A DNA stretch of 5,310 nucleotides from Segetibacter sp. (GCA_030146445.1 JASLBT010000016.1:1-5310), one strand, 5' to 3'. Counted from the stretch's first letter, positions 1 through 5,310 are shown. A program made the numbers and translations. Notes: a model not told the origin generated them from the sequence alone.

Positions 1-1054
1 TGATAACCTGCCATCCTCTTGCAAGCAGGTTATCAACATAAGCCTGCCCTTCTACCGCAACAAGATTATCGTACATTGCTGTAAGGTTGATATTTCTGCC
101 GTATTGCCCCGGAGCCGTATAAATGCGCGTACCGGCAGAAAAGCCGCCGTTGTTCAAAAGGTTGTTTTTGTCGATCGGGTCAGCTGTATTTTGAACCGTT
201 GTCCTGGCTAAACGTAAATACTGTTCCGCATTTAGATAATCGTAATCCCTCGCCTGTGTTTCCCACGTCGTTCTGTGGTTAAGGGTGATATTCATCCGTG
301 TGTTGAACCTTCCACCTTTTGTTTTAATTACGATCACCCCGTTGGCGCCCCTGGCGCCATAGATCGCTGTGGAAGCCGCATCCTTCATTACCTGGAAGGA
401 CTCGATGTTATCCGGATTGATGTCGTTTAACGACCTGAATACCCCATCTACAATTACCAGCGGACTGCTTGCATCTGAAGATCCGACGCTATTACCGTTA
501 TTGTTTCCAAGGCCGGAGCCGTAAACATTTGGTTTTGTGCCGCCGCGGATGATAATGTTCGTTGCACCTGCACCGGGCTGCCCGGCAGTTATGGGCACAG
601 ATACGCCTGCAATTTTTCCCTGGAGCGCCTGTACGGGGTTAGGATTTGATGTGTTCCGTAGTTCCTCGGTATTTAATTTCGAAATGGCTGCTGTTGTCTT
701 CGCCCGGGTTTGTTGGGTGTAACCGACTACAACGACTTCGTTGAGTGTTTTAGAAGTGTTTTTTAGTGCCACGTCGAGGTTTGTTTGGTTATTCACCGCA
801 ACTTCTAAAGTTTCATAACCCAGGTAGGAGAAAACCAATGTTCCACCGGTGGGTACAGCAATCGAATAAGACCCATCTATACCCGTGAGGGTAGACCGGT
901 TGGTATTTTTTACATTTATACTTACTCCCTGTAATGCATTCTTCTCATCCATGGCGGTCACTTTGCCCGAAACTGTTAACCCGGTTGTCTGGCCGTAGCC
1001 GCTACTTCCCAGAAAGAGAATTATAAGGAGTAGTGAATAAATTTTCCGTTTCAT
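1..1054 (-). CDS. SusC/RagA-family TonB-linked outer-membrane transporter, N-terminal part (cut by window edge)
   Basis: The frame is open from ATG 1054 to the left edge, giving 351 residues of a protein that is usually about 1000 long. Residues 1-21 look like a Sec signal peptide (MKRK, then a hydrophobic run, then GSSGYGQ). Residues about 27-98 match the carboxypeptidase-D-like regulatory domain found at the front of SusC proteins, with GVSINVKNT and FSYLGYET visible. LNEVVVVGY (104-112) is the typical segment joining this domain to the plug. The plug runs about 115-245, with ALQGKIAGV, IIIRGG, PLVIVDGV, NIESFQVMKDA and AIYGARGANGVIVIKTKGG. The rest is the start of the beta barrel. Family knowledge: SusC with a SusD lipoprotein imports oligosaccharides or other large ligands using TonB energy. 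It lies 127 nt downstream of a FadR-type regulator on the same strand, with a predicted operator between them. The substrate cannot be read from this fragment; the FCD regulator next door hints at an acidic sugar (inference). No clear Shine-Dalgarno precedes the ATG, which is common in this phylum. Confidence 0.95.
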   Translation of the reverse strand, partial: MKRKIYSLLLIILFLGSSGYGQTTGLTVSGKVTAMDEKNALQGVSINVKNTNRSTLTGIDGSYSIAVPTGGTLVFSYLGYETLEVAVNNQTNLDVALKNTSKTLNEVVVVGYTQQTRAKTTAAISKLNTEELRNTSNPNPVQALQGKIAGVSVPITAGQPGAGATNIIIRGGTKPNVYGSGLGNNNGNSVGSSDASSPLVIVDGVFRSLNDINPDNIESFQVMKDAASTAIYGARGANGVIVIKTKGGRFNTRMNITLNHRTTWETQARDYDYLNAEQYLRLARTTVQNTADPIDKNNLLNNGGFSAGTRIYTAPGQYGRNINLTAMYDNLVAVEGQAYVDNLLARGWQVI

Positions 1055-1087
1055 GATGGCGATTTTTAGCAATATGTTATTAAGGTC

Positions 1088-1102
1088 TTATGTAGTACAT
1101 AA
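1088..1102. promoter_or_regulatory. Predicted FadR-type operator upstream of the susC-like gene
   Basis: TTATGTAGTACATAA is a perfect 15-nt palindrome around a central G. It has the GT-N3-AC core expected for the FadR subfamily of GntR regulators. The 16-nt block TATGTAGTACATAATA (1089-1104) recurs identically at 1999-2014 in the promoter of the adjacent FadR-type gene. Its centre is 41 nt upstream of the susC-like ATG, so it lies in or beside the promoter. I see no consensus TAnnTTTG box on the minus strand between 1055 and 1181, so whether binding here represses or activates cannot be told. Confidence 0.7.
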
Positions 1103-1181
1103 TAGAAGATGCGAGAATGTTTCCCGGGATTATTGTTGCTCCCTGATAAACGGTTCAGCTGTAATTAACTTGAGATTATGC

Positions 1182-1898
1182 TTAGCGGACGTGTGATTTT
1201 TTGATGAGCGCCAGCCTGTCGAAATGAGGTTTTAGGTGTTCATACATGCCATTACGAAAGTCGTCTTTCGTTCCGGTTTTCAAAATGTTTACCAGGCCGA
1301 GGTGTGATACCTTGCCAGAGATAAACTCTTTTTCAAGTCTCACCACGTACTCGAACACCGGCAGCAACATCACCTGGAAACGCTTTAGGGTTTCATTTCC
1401 TGCCATCTCATAGAGTTTACCGTGAAAGGCTATCTCGTTTTTTATTCTGAAGGATGGCTTTGCCGTTCTGATTTCGTTTTTGGCAATCGTTTCAAGCTCC
1501 TTCACATTCTTCTCCGTAAGCGTTAAAAATAAAATGTCTGCTAGTCCCATTTCCAGAACGAGCCTAAGCTCAAATAGGTCCTGGAGGGTAGGATCGTCCA
1601 TGATGTTTGGGTCGAGAACCCTTTCAAAGCCGCCCAATACATCAGGCATGGCCAGCACCATACCCCTTTTTTTACGGGTGTCGATCAGGCCGAGCATCCT
1701 TAGCCGGCTTAGCGCTTCCCTTAAAACATTTCTGCTGACTCCCAGTGCAGCGGCAAGTTCGATTTCTTTGGGAAGCTGGTCACCGGGTTTAAAGGATTTT
1801 AGTTTAAAATATTGACGCAAGCGTATCTCTACGACGTCCGCCATTCTCTCGGAGGAGATCGGCTCTATATCCATCGTTATATCGTTTCCAAAATCCAT
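1182..1898 (-). CDS. GntR-family transcriptional regulator, FadR subfamily (FCD domain)
   Basis: A 238-residue protein of normal length for a FadR-type regulator. The N-terminal winged helix-turn-helix spans about residues 18-84: KPGDQLPKEIELAAALGVS, then the recognition helix SRNVLREALSRLRMLGL (55-71), then the wing. The all-helical FCD ligand domain spans about 105-230, with ELRLVLE (110-116), EIAFHGKLYEMAGN (155-168), SHLGLVNILKTG (198-209) and MYEHL (218-222). The likely metal/ligand residues are E155, H159, H199 and H221; E155 replaces the more usual Asp. FCD domains generally bind carboxylic acids such as sugar acids, lactate, gluconate or sialic acid (family knowledge); the ligand here is unknown. 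It reads toward the susC-like gene 127 nt away, and identical operator-like palindromes lie upstream of both genes, so it probably controls the transporter and itself. ATG 1898 is preferred because AGGTGG lies just upstream and an in-frame TAA sits five codons before it; ATG 1874 is a weaker alternative. Confidence 0.95.
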   Translation of the reverse strand: MDFGNDITMDIEPISSERMADVVEIRLRQYFKLKSFKPGDQLPKEIELAAALGVSRNVLREALSRLRMLGLIDTRKKRGMVLAMPDVLGGFERVLDPNIMDDPTLQDLFELRLVLEMGLADILFLTLTEKNVKELETIAKNEIRTAKPSFRIKNEIAFHGKLYEMAGNETLKRFQVMLLPVFEYVVRLEKEFISGKVSHLGLVNILKTGTKDDFRNGMYEHLKPHFDRLALIKKSHVR

Positions 1899-1901
1899 GA
1901 T

Positions 1902-1907
1902 CCACCT
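1902..1907 (-). promoter_or_regulatory. Shine-Dalgarno site of the FadR-type regulator
   Basis: On the minus strand AGGTGG lies 3 nt before ATG 1898, with its AGG core 6 nt away, and supports that start over the in-frame ATG at 1874. A 5-nt complementary ACCTG (minus strand, 1930-1926) lies about 17 nt upstream and could pair weakly with it; this is probably incidental. Confidence 0.55.
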
Positions 1908-1988
1908 GGTTTAAACTTACCACAACAGGTTTTTTCCTCTTAGTGCATCCAATTTGATACACCATACATCCATGTTGCAGCTACGAGT

Positions 1989-2020
1989 CAAAAGTATATA
2001 TGTAGTACATAATATCCAAA
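1989..2020 (-). promoter_or_regulatory. Bacteroidota-type promoter of the FadR-type regulator
   Basis: On the minus strand a -33 TTTG (2020-2017) is followed after exactly 20 nt by TACTTTTG (1996-1989), a full match to the TAnnTTTG -7 element of the Bacteroidota primary sigma factor. Transcription would begin near 1984, giving a leader of about 85 nt before ATG 1898. The palindromic operator at 1999-2011 lies wholly between the two boxes, so a bound repressor would block RNA polymerase. Confidence 0.7.
1999..2014. promoter_or_regulatory. Predicted FadR-type operator in the regulator's own promoter
   Basis: TATGTAGTACATAATA is identical over 16 nt to 1089-1104 upstream of the susC-like gene. 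The inner TATGTAGTACATA (1999-2011) is a perfect 13-nt palindrome with the GT-N3-AC core. It sits between the -33 and -7 boxes of the promoter reading into the regulator, the classical position for autorepression. Confidence 0.7.
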
Positions 2021-2294
2021 TTTGTGCTGACTTTTTTTATTGTTTGAAGTTTGCGTTCATACATCTTCGCGTTGATTACAATCTTGCGGGTGTGATGCTA
2101 AGGAGAACTGAGGTGCAAACGGGTTCTTCCCGGTGGTTCATTTTGAAACAACCATGTAGCGGGTTTGTAGCATTCCTACCACTTCCGCCAGCCTCGAAGC
2201 CAGCCATAACAGGGTTGCTATGCAACTAATAAGCGTGTTTGCACGTCATTAATTTTTTTGGACGACGTAGATCATTTTACCAACTGTTGCTGCC
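2021..2294. other. Gene-free region between the regulator promoter and the sigma-like gene
   Basis: I find no convincing gene here. The open plus-strand frame at 1954-2229 runs over the predicted operator and promoter and resembles no protein I know. Small structures are visible: CGGG/CCCG (2120-2132), a TGGTTCA/TGAA..CCA stem with a bulge (2134-2154), GTAG/CTAC (2167-2179), GTTGC/GCAAC (2214-2226) and a 7-nt direct repeat GCCAGCC (2187-2193 and 2199-2205). No consensus promoter toward the plus-strand gene at 2295 is evident; an A/T run at 2248-2259 ends in TTTG with the wrong spacing. Confidence 0.5.
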
Positions 2295-2624
2295 ATGACC
2301 GAATGTTTCTATGAATTAACTAACACGGATATCCAGGCCGTCGCTAAGTTGTCGGAGCTTTATGACAAGCACTCGGCGGCTATATATGGTGTAATATTAT
2401 CGAGCAAAATTGATCCGGAAAGGGCACAGGCAATCCTGGTACAAGTGTATATTGCAGCATTTCGCGAAATTCGTCTCCGGCAATTTGACTTCAATGCCGA
2501 ATTTCTGAGTCTTCGCCGCCAAGCATTGAAGCAAATGAAACTTGCGATAACGAGGGCTCCCGGGATATCTGAAGAGAAGAATTCTGACCCTGTGAACAAC
2601 TCCACATTTACTCTGCTGGTGTGA
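2295..2624 (+). CDS. Small sigma-70 region-2-like protein without region 4
   Basis: A 109-residue ORF. Residues about 18-85 follow the pattern of region 2 of ECF sigma factors: LSELYDKHSAAIYGVIL (19-35), DPERAQAILVQVYIAAFREI (40-59, the region 2.1-2.2 core-binding helices, with AF where ECF factors usually have an aromatic such as W), QFD (63-65), then FLSLRRQALKQMKLAI (70-85), where the final region 2 helix with 'riarN' would be. The last 24 residues are polar and featureless, and the region 4 helix-turn-helix that binds the -35 element is absent. It may be a shortened ECF sigma factor, a standalone core-polymerase-binding domain, or a decaying gene. Only the ATG at 2295 fits: an in-frame TAG lies eight codons upstream, and no Shine-Dalgarno is visible. 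It is transcribed toward the glycosyltransferase gene, with 63 nt between the stops. No FecR-type anti-sigma gene is nearby. The similarity was recognised by eye and is moderate. Confidence 0.65.
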   Translation: MTECFYELTNTDIQAVAKLSELYDKHSAAIYGVILSSKIDPERAQAILVQVYIAAFREIRLRQFDFNAEFLSLRRQALKQMKLAITRAPGISEEKNSDPVNNSTFTLLV

Positions 2625-2687
2625 AATCGCGCAGCGCAGAATTATAATGATGTAAATCTGGTAGGTTCCCCAATCGGCGACCTTCAA

Positions 2688-3959
2688 CTATTCTATTCCC
2701 CAGGCTTTCCTGATTGGTTTCATTTGCAATAAAAGGTTCTGGAGAAAGCTGACACTCTTATCAACATGAAACGAGGATTCATTCATTCGCTCATAAGCAG
2801 CGGCGACAAGTTCTTGCCTGCACTGCTCATGTAAAACTTTCTGCATCGTAGCTTTTATTGATTCCACGTCCGAGGGGTCAAAGTAAAGGGCAGCGTTTCC
2901 CATAATCTCCATATGCCCCTTTAATGCAGTGCAAAGTACAGGACAGCCCAATTTGGCCGCTTCTATTAAAGGGATATTGGTCGGCCCTAAAAACGTAGGC
3001 ATGATCATCGCGACAGCATTCTTATACAGAGAGTATAGGTCTTTGTAAGTTATAAAGCCAGGGAACAGAACTTTCGAGGTGAGACCAAGGCCGTCTACCA
3101 GTTTTTTTATATATTGAAGGTTTCCCTTATCTGAACCGCATAGGACCAATTTTAAGTCATTGCCACCGGGCTCCTTAGATATACTATAGAAAGCTTTTAC
3201 GAGATTATAATGGTTTTTATGCGCCCAAAACTGAGCCGGGTATAAGAAGAAACTACCTTTTACTAAACCAAGCTTAGAGAGCACTTGTTGCTGTTCTGTG
3301 GAAGAAACCTCCTGGTTAACCACTTCACCGCTAAACAGCGGAAGCATTTTTACTTTGGCGGGATTAACAGGATAGTAGTTTAATAGTTCCTCAACCCCCG
3401 ACTGCGACTCACACAGGATTAGAAAGGCCTTATTCACCATGCTCACATAATAACTTTCCCGTTTCCGGAAATTGGCTTTGTCTGCCACTTCAGGGAAAGG
3501 GTACATCGACTTGTGGCCCACGTCCCAGTGGGTGATGATCGCCGGATAATCGATGATATTACTTACTGGTCGTAAGTAATAAACCATATCAATATTTTCC
3601 TTCTGAAGTACGGTGATGATGCACTTATTCCTAATTCCATCCATCACATTCATGATGGAGTCACCCAACGAGAGGTAGGTTTTCCTAACCGTTCTATACC
3701 ATATTCGGTACAATACGTCGAAGCCTGTATAAATAACCGCTGGAATGAACCCTTTTCTAACCAGTATTATCTGCTTGGTATTCGGAAGACTGTCCTTCGC
3801 TTTCTTAGAAAATACAATGTTCACTATTTCGATTTCAGGATGAAATGAATAGTGGTTTATTGTATGCAACAAAGTTTGATAATAAGTATATCCGCCACCT
3901 TCCGTTGGTACGGCATTGTGATCAACAATAATTCCGATTCTTAACTTATCCATCGACAT
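2688..3959 (-). CDS. GT4-type glycosyltransferase (GT-B fold), probably surface polysaccharide synthesis
   Basis: From ATG 3959 the protein is 423 residues, normal for a single-domain GT4 enzyme. The N-terminal Rossmann half begins at KLRIGIIVDHN (5-15), with the glycine loop EGGGYTYYQTLL (20-31). THWDVGHKSMYPFPEV (143-158) corresponds to the 'HD..H..FPE' segment of GT4 mannosyl/rhamnosyltransferase-like enzymes. The donor-binding C-terminal half has FFLYPAQFWAHKNHYNLVKAF (237-257), whose K248 is placed to contact the donor phosphates, then LVLCGSD (271-277), LFPGFITYKDLYSLY (298-312), and PTFLGPTNIPLIEAAKLGCPVL (321-342). E333 is the second Glu of the E-x7-E motif; the first is Gly here. There is no signal peptide or membrane segment, so it is cytoplasmic or peripheral. 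It follows a polysaccharide-locus cupin on the same strand. Sugar donor and acceptor are unknown. The frame continues upstream to a GTG at 4169, but those 70 residues are unlike a GT N-terminus. ATG 3953 is a near alternative; a weak GGTGA lies 8 nt before ATG 3959. Confidence 0.9.
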   Translation of the reverse strand: MSMDKLRIGIIVDHNAVPTEGGGYTYYQTLLHTINHYSFHPEIEIVNIVFSKKAKDSLPNTKQIILVRKGFIPAVIYTGFDVLYRIWYRTVRKTYLSLGDSIMNVMDGIRNKCIITVLQKENIDMVYYLRPVSNIIDYPAIITHWDVGHKSMYPFPEVADKANFRKRESYYVSMVNKAFLILCESQSGVEELLNYYPVNPAKVKMLPLFSGEVVNQEVSSTEQQQVLSKLGLVKGSFFLYPAQFWAHKNHYNLVKAFYSISKEPGGNDLKLVLCGSDKGNLQYIKKLVDGLGLTSKVLFPGFITYKDLYSLYKNAVAMIMPTFLGPTNIPLIEAAKLGCPVLCTALKGHMEIMGNAALYFDPSDVESIKATMQKVLHEQCRQELVAAAYERMNESSFHVDKSVSFLQNLLLQMKPIRKAWGIE

Positions 3960-4170
3960 GTATGTGGTCACCAGATATCCATTGGATATGTGTAGTTTTT
4001 TGTTAATCCTTTCTTTAGTGCTGCAAAATAGCCGTTCTACGGAGCCGACAAAAAATTTGAAACTAACTTGCCTGTTTTTCCATTTGGTTGGCCATATCAG
4101 TGGCGGCCAGGCGATTTCATGGTTCAGGGACCAGATACCCAGGTGTTTTCCGCGACAGGAATGGTACACA
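3960..4170 (-). other. Spacer, or 70-codon N-terminal extension, between cupin and glycosyltransferase genes
   Basis: The glycosyltransferase frame stays open through this 211-nt stretch to GTG 4169, one base after the cupin TAG. The encoded residues (rich in Trp, Cys and Lys, for example WPPLIWPTKWKN) resemble no glycosyltransferase start I know, and the Rossmann fold begins right after ATG 3959. I therefore treat it as an untranslated spacer in a shared transcript. No internal TAnnTTTG promoter is visible. The tight TAG-T-GTG junction keeps a translationally coupled, extended protein possible. Confidence 0.5.
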
Positions 4171-4575
4171 CTAAGTTACCGTGAACTGTACTTTATCATT
4201 CTGGTCGGTATATGGTCCTTGCTTCACTTCAATCATCTCAGTGGGCTCAAGGAACTCGAAACCATGCCCTCCTGAGGCAAGTAATATCACATCACCTTTA
4301 CAAATGACGATACTTCTAAGAAAAGCGTGATCGTCATTGTAAAAGTCTACGCGTGCCTTTCCCGACTTTACTATAAGCACTTCCTGAGTAAGATTTACCT
4401 TCCTGTCTGCATGCACATGAATATGCGGTTCAACCATATAACCTTTTGGCCTGCTCATGTATGCCAGCTGCTGAGAGAATTCACTTGGAGTAAAAAACTC
4501 CAGACCATCCGACTTAAATTCAGCCCTGATGACAATGGCAAAAATCCTTTCATCACATACGATCTTTTCAATCAT
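4171..4575 (-). CDS. Small cupin-fold protein of the polysaccharide-biosynthesis-locus type
   Basis: A 134-residue single-domain cupin. The text resembles a family often found within O-antigen, capsule and exopolysaccharide clusters: IRAEFKSDGLEFFTPSEFSQQLAYMSRPKGY (16-46), then cupin motif 1 with H51, H53, H55 and E65 (EPHIHVH..., TQEVLIVKSGKARVDFY), then motif 2 GDVILLASGGHGFEFL (94-109) with H104, and EMIEVKQGPY (113-122) near the end. These His/Glu residues are a plausible metal site. The biochemical role of this family is not firmly known to me; a sugar-nucleotide modifying or regulatory role is inference from context. It is the first gene of a likely two-gene unit: a near-consensus promoter lies upstream, and the glycosyltransferase follows on the same strand. 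ATG 4575 is the natural start; the ATG at 4582 is out of frame. No strong Shine-Dalgarno is seen. Confidence 0.88.
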   Translation of the reverse strand: MIEKIVCDERIFAIVIRAEFKSDGLEFFTPSEFSQQLAYMSRPKGYMVEPHIHVHADRKVNLTQEVLIVKSGKARVDFYNDDHAFLRSIVICKGDVILLASGGHGFEFLEPTEMIEVKQGPYTDQNDKVQFTVT

Positions 4576-4651
4576 GTTTCATAAGTATTAACTACTTAAT
4601 TGCTTTTCGAACTTGTACTTTGATTAGCGTAACTCACCGTAATAACCAGCC

Positions 4652-4683
4652 CAAAATTTTTCACTTAGGGCGCTTCTAGCAAA
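4652..4683 (-). promoter_or_regulatory. Predicted Bacteroidota-type promoter of the cupin-glycosyltransferase unit
   Basis: On the minus strand TTTG (4683-4680) is followed after exactly 20 nt by AAATTTTG (4659-4652). This matches the TAnnTTTG -7 element at five of six fixed positions (A instead of the first T). The spacing is the same as in the regulator promoter at 1989-2020. Transcription would start near 4646, giving a leader of about 70 nt before ATG 4575. Confidence 0.5.
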
Positions 4684-4816
4684 CCCCTGTTAGTAATCCA
4701 GGTAAAGACAGTTGAAACTGGCTTTTGTTGTTGCTTAGACGAGTTCCGAACAACTTTATAAAAGTGTTCAGGTCACTATCCCTTTATAACAACGTTCGTT
4801 TTCGATTAAACGTACG

Positions 4817-4837
4817 CGGGGAAGTGAAAATTCCCCG
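4817..4837. repeat. Perfect 7-bp hairpin, GC-rich stem
   Basis: CGGGGAA (4817-4823) and TTCCCCG (4831-4837) pair perfectly around the 7-nt loop GTGAAAA. There is no U-run directly after it on either strand, so it is not a standard intrinsic terminator. It lies in a gene-free stretch and could be part of a structured RNA. Confidence 0.55.
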
Positions 4838-4930
4838 GTGATCACTGGTTGTCGATCTTTTAAAGAATATGGTTGGATGCGGGTCCGCACCAGTTTTAAG
4901 TGCGTGCAATATATCAAAGTTTACTTTCCT

Positions 4931-4956
4931 GCTTAAAATTATCTGGATTTTAAAGC
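4931..4956. repeat. AT-rich hairpin with one bulged base
   Basis: GCTTAAAAT (4931-4939) pairs with ATTTTAAAGC (4947-4956) as nine base pairs with a single bulged A, around a 7-nt loop TATCTGG. It is AT-rich and could arise by chance. Confidence 0.4.
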
Positions 4957-5217
4957 TTATTTAATTAGTATCTAGCAGCTTACGCACTTATGAAGTAAAC
5001 CTGCAATTCCGCAAATCATTGGCATCAGATTCGAAGACAGTGGCTGACAGCGTGATCCCCTGCCTGGCTGTTTGCTGTTTTAGCTACTTTAAAAAAGTTA
5101 AGCATTAACTAAGTTAAGAGCGTAGTACCCCAGGGTGATGTTAGCCGAATTGCTGGAAATAATCGCGATCAGATAAGCAACCGGCAGTATAAAACCATCA
5201 ATCGTTTTCAGGGCACA

Positions 5218-5310
5218 ATGCAGTCACCGGAAACCCTGCGACTGTTTAAAGCTTCAATGGTGTGGGAAGAGATGAAAACGATATCGCTTTGTCGCGGAGT
5301 AAACTTGGGA
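5218..5310 (+). CDS. Possible start of an unrecognised gene, cut by the right edge
   Basis: ATG 5218 opens a frame of 31 codons with no stop before the window ends; the frame itself is open from 5113. The peptide begins MQSPETLRLFKASMVWEEMK, which I do not recognise. AGGG lies 4 nt before the ATG and could serve as a ribosome site. The other two plus-strand frames close early here. So short an open stretch may be chance. Confidence 0.25.
   Translation, partial: MQSPETLRLFKASMVWEEMKTISLCRGVNLG

Larger units (their letters stand above)
4684..5217. other. Long gene-free region
   Basis: About 530 nt with frequent stops in all frames and no protein I recognise. It holds two clear hairpins (listed separately), a 6-nt inverted pair ACTGGT/ACCAGT (4844-4849 and 4889-4894) enclosing a TGCGG/CCGCA stem (4878-4889), a tandem GCTGTTT (5067-5080), and a direct repeat AAGTTAAG (5095-5102 and 5111-5118) with a GTTAA/TTAAC stem (5097-5109). 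None of these matches a tRNA, a CRISPR or an insertion-sequence end. A small structured RNA is possible but unproven. Confidence 0.5.

Noticed and set aside
537..722. Plus-strand 61-codon ORF
   Set aside because: It lies antisense to the plug-domain coding region of the SusC-like gene, which is unmistakable on the minus strand.
1480..1815. Plus-strand 111-codon ORF
   Set aside because: It is a Ser-rich antisense shadow of the FadR-type regulator.
1954..2229. Plus-strand 91-codon ORF in the regulator upstream region
   Set aside because: It overlaps the predicted promoter and operator, has no ribosome site or familiar protein pattern, and reads like untranslated sequence.
2231..2260. Possible terminator (CGTG/CACG stem followed by a T-rich run)
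   Set aside because: The stem is only four base pairs, the T-run starts several bases later, and no plus-strand gene ends just before it.
2360..2687. Two minus-strand ORFs opposite the sigma-like gene (2360-2605 and 2397-2687)
   Set aside because: Both are rich in Cys, Arg and Ile with no recognisable pattern, while the plus-strand frame shows the helix pattern of sigma region 2.
3958..4275. Plus-strand 105-codon ORF
   Set aside because: It is antisense to the cupin end and the spacer, with no familiar motif.
4327..4584. Plus-strand 85-codon ORF
   Set aside because: It is antisense to the cupin gene, whose motifs are clear.
5122..5128. GTAGTAC core resembling the operator
   Set aside because: Only the inner 7 nt match; the flanking bases break the palindrome and the shared 16-nt block, so it is likely chance.

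Overview
The window looks like Bacteroidota chromosome, most likely Sphingobacteriales or Chitinophagales. Three things suggest this: the start of a SusC/RagA-type TonB-dependent outer-membrane transporter at the left edge, promoters of the Bacteroidota type (TTTG, about 20 nt, TAnnTTTG) and mostly weak Shine-Dalgarno signals. The genus is inference only; no rRNA or marker gene is present.

Left part (1-2020), minus strand: a FadR-type GntR regulator (1182-1898) lies upstream of, and reads toward, a susC-like gene (1054 to the left edge, N-terminal 351 residues only). This is the usual front end of a glycan or sugar-acid uptake locus; the SusD partner and enzymes would lie beyond position 1. 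An identical 16-nt block containing a palindrome with a GT-N3-AC core occurs twice: just upstream of the susC-like start (1089-1104) and inside the regulator's predicted promoter (1999-2014). The simplest reading is that the regulator controls itself and the transporter through these two operators.

Middle part (2021-2687): a 274-nt gene-free stretch with small hairpins, then a 109-residue plus-strand ORF (2295-2624) resembling only region 2 of an ECF sigma factor, with no region 4.

Right part (2688-4683), minus strand: a likely two-gene unit for surface polysaccharide synthesis. A small cupin (4171-4575) is followed by a GT4-type glycosyltransferase (probably 2688-3959). A near-consensus promoter lies upstream of the cupin at 4652-4683. 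The glycosyltransferase frame stays open for 70 codons above its likely start, up to a GTG one base after the cupin stop.

Far right (4684-5310): about 530 nt without recognisable genes, containing two clear hairpins, then a short plus-strand reading frame (from 5218) that runs off the window and that I do not recognise.
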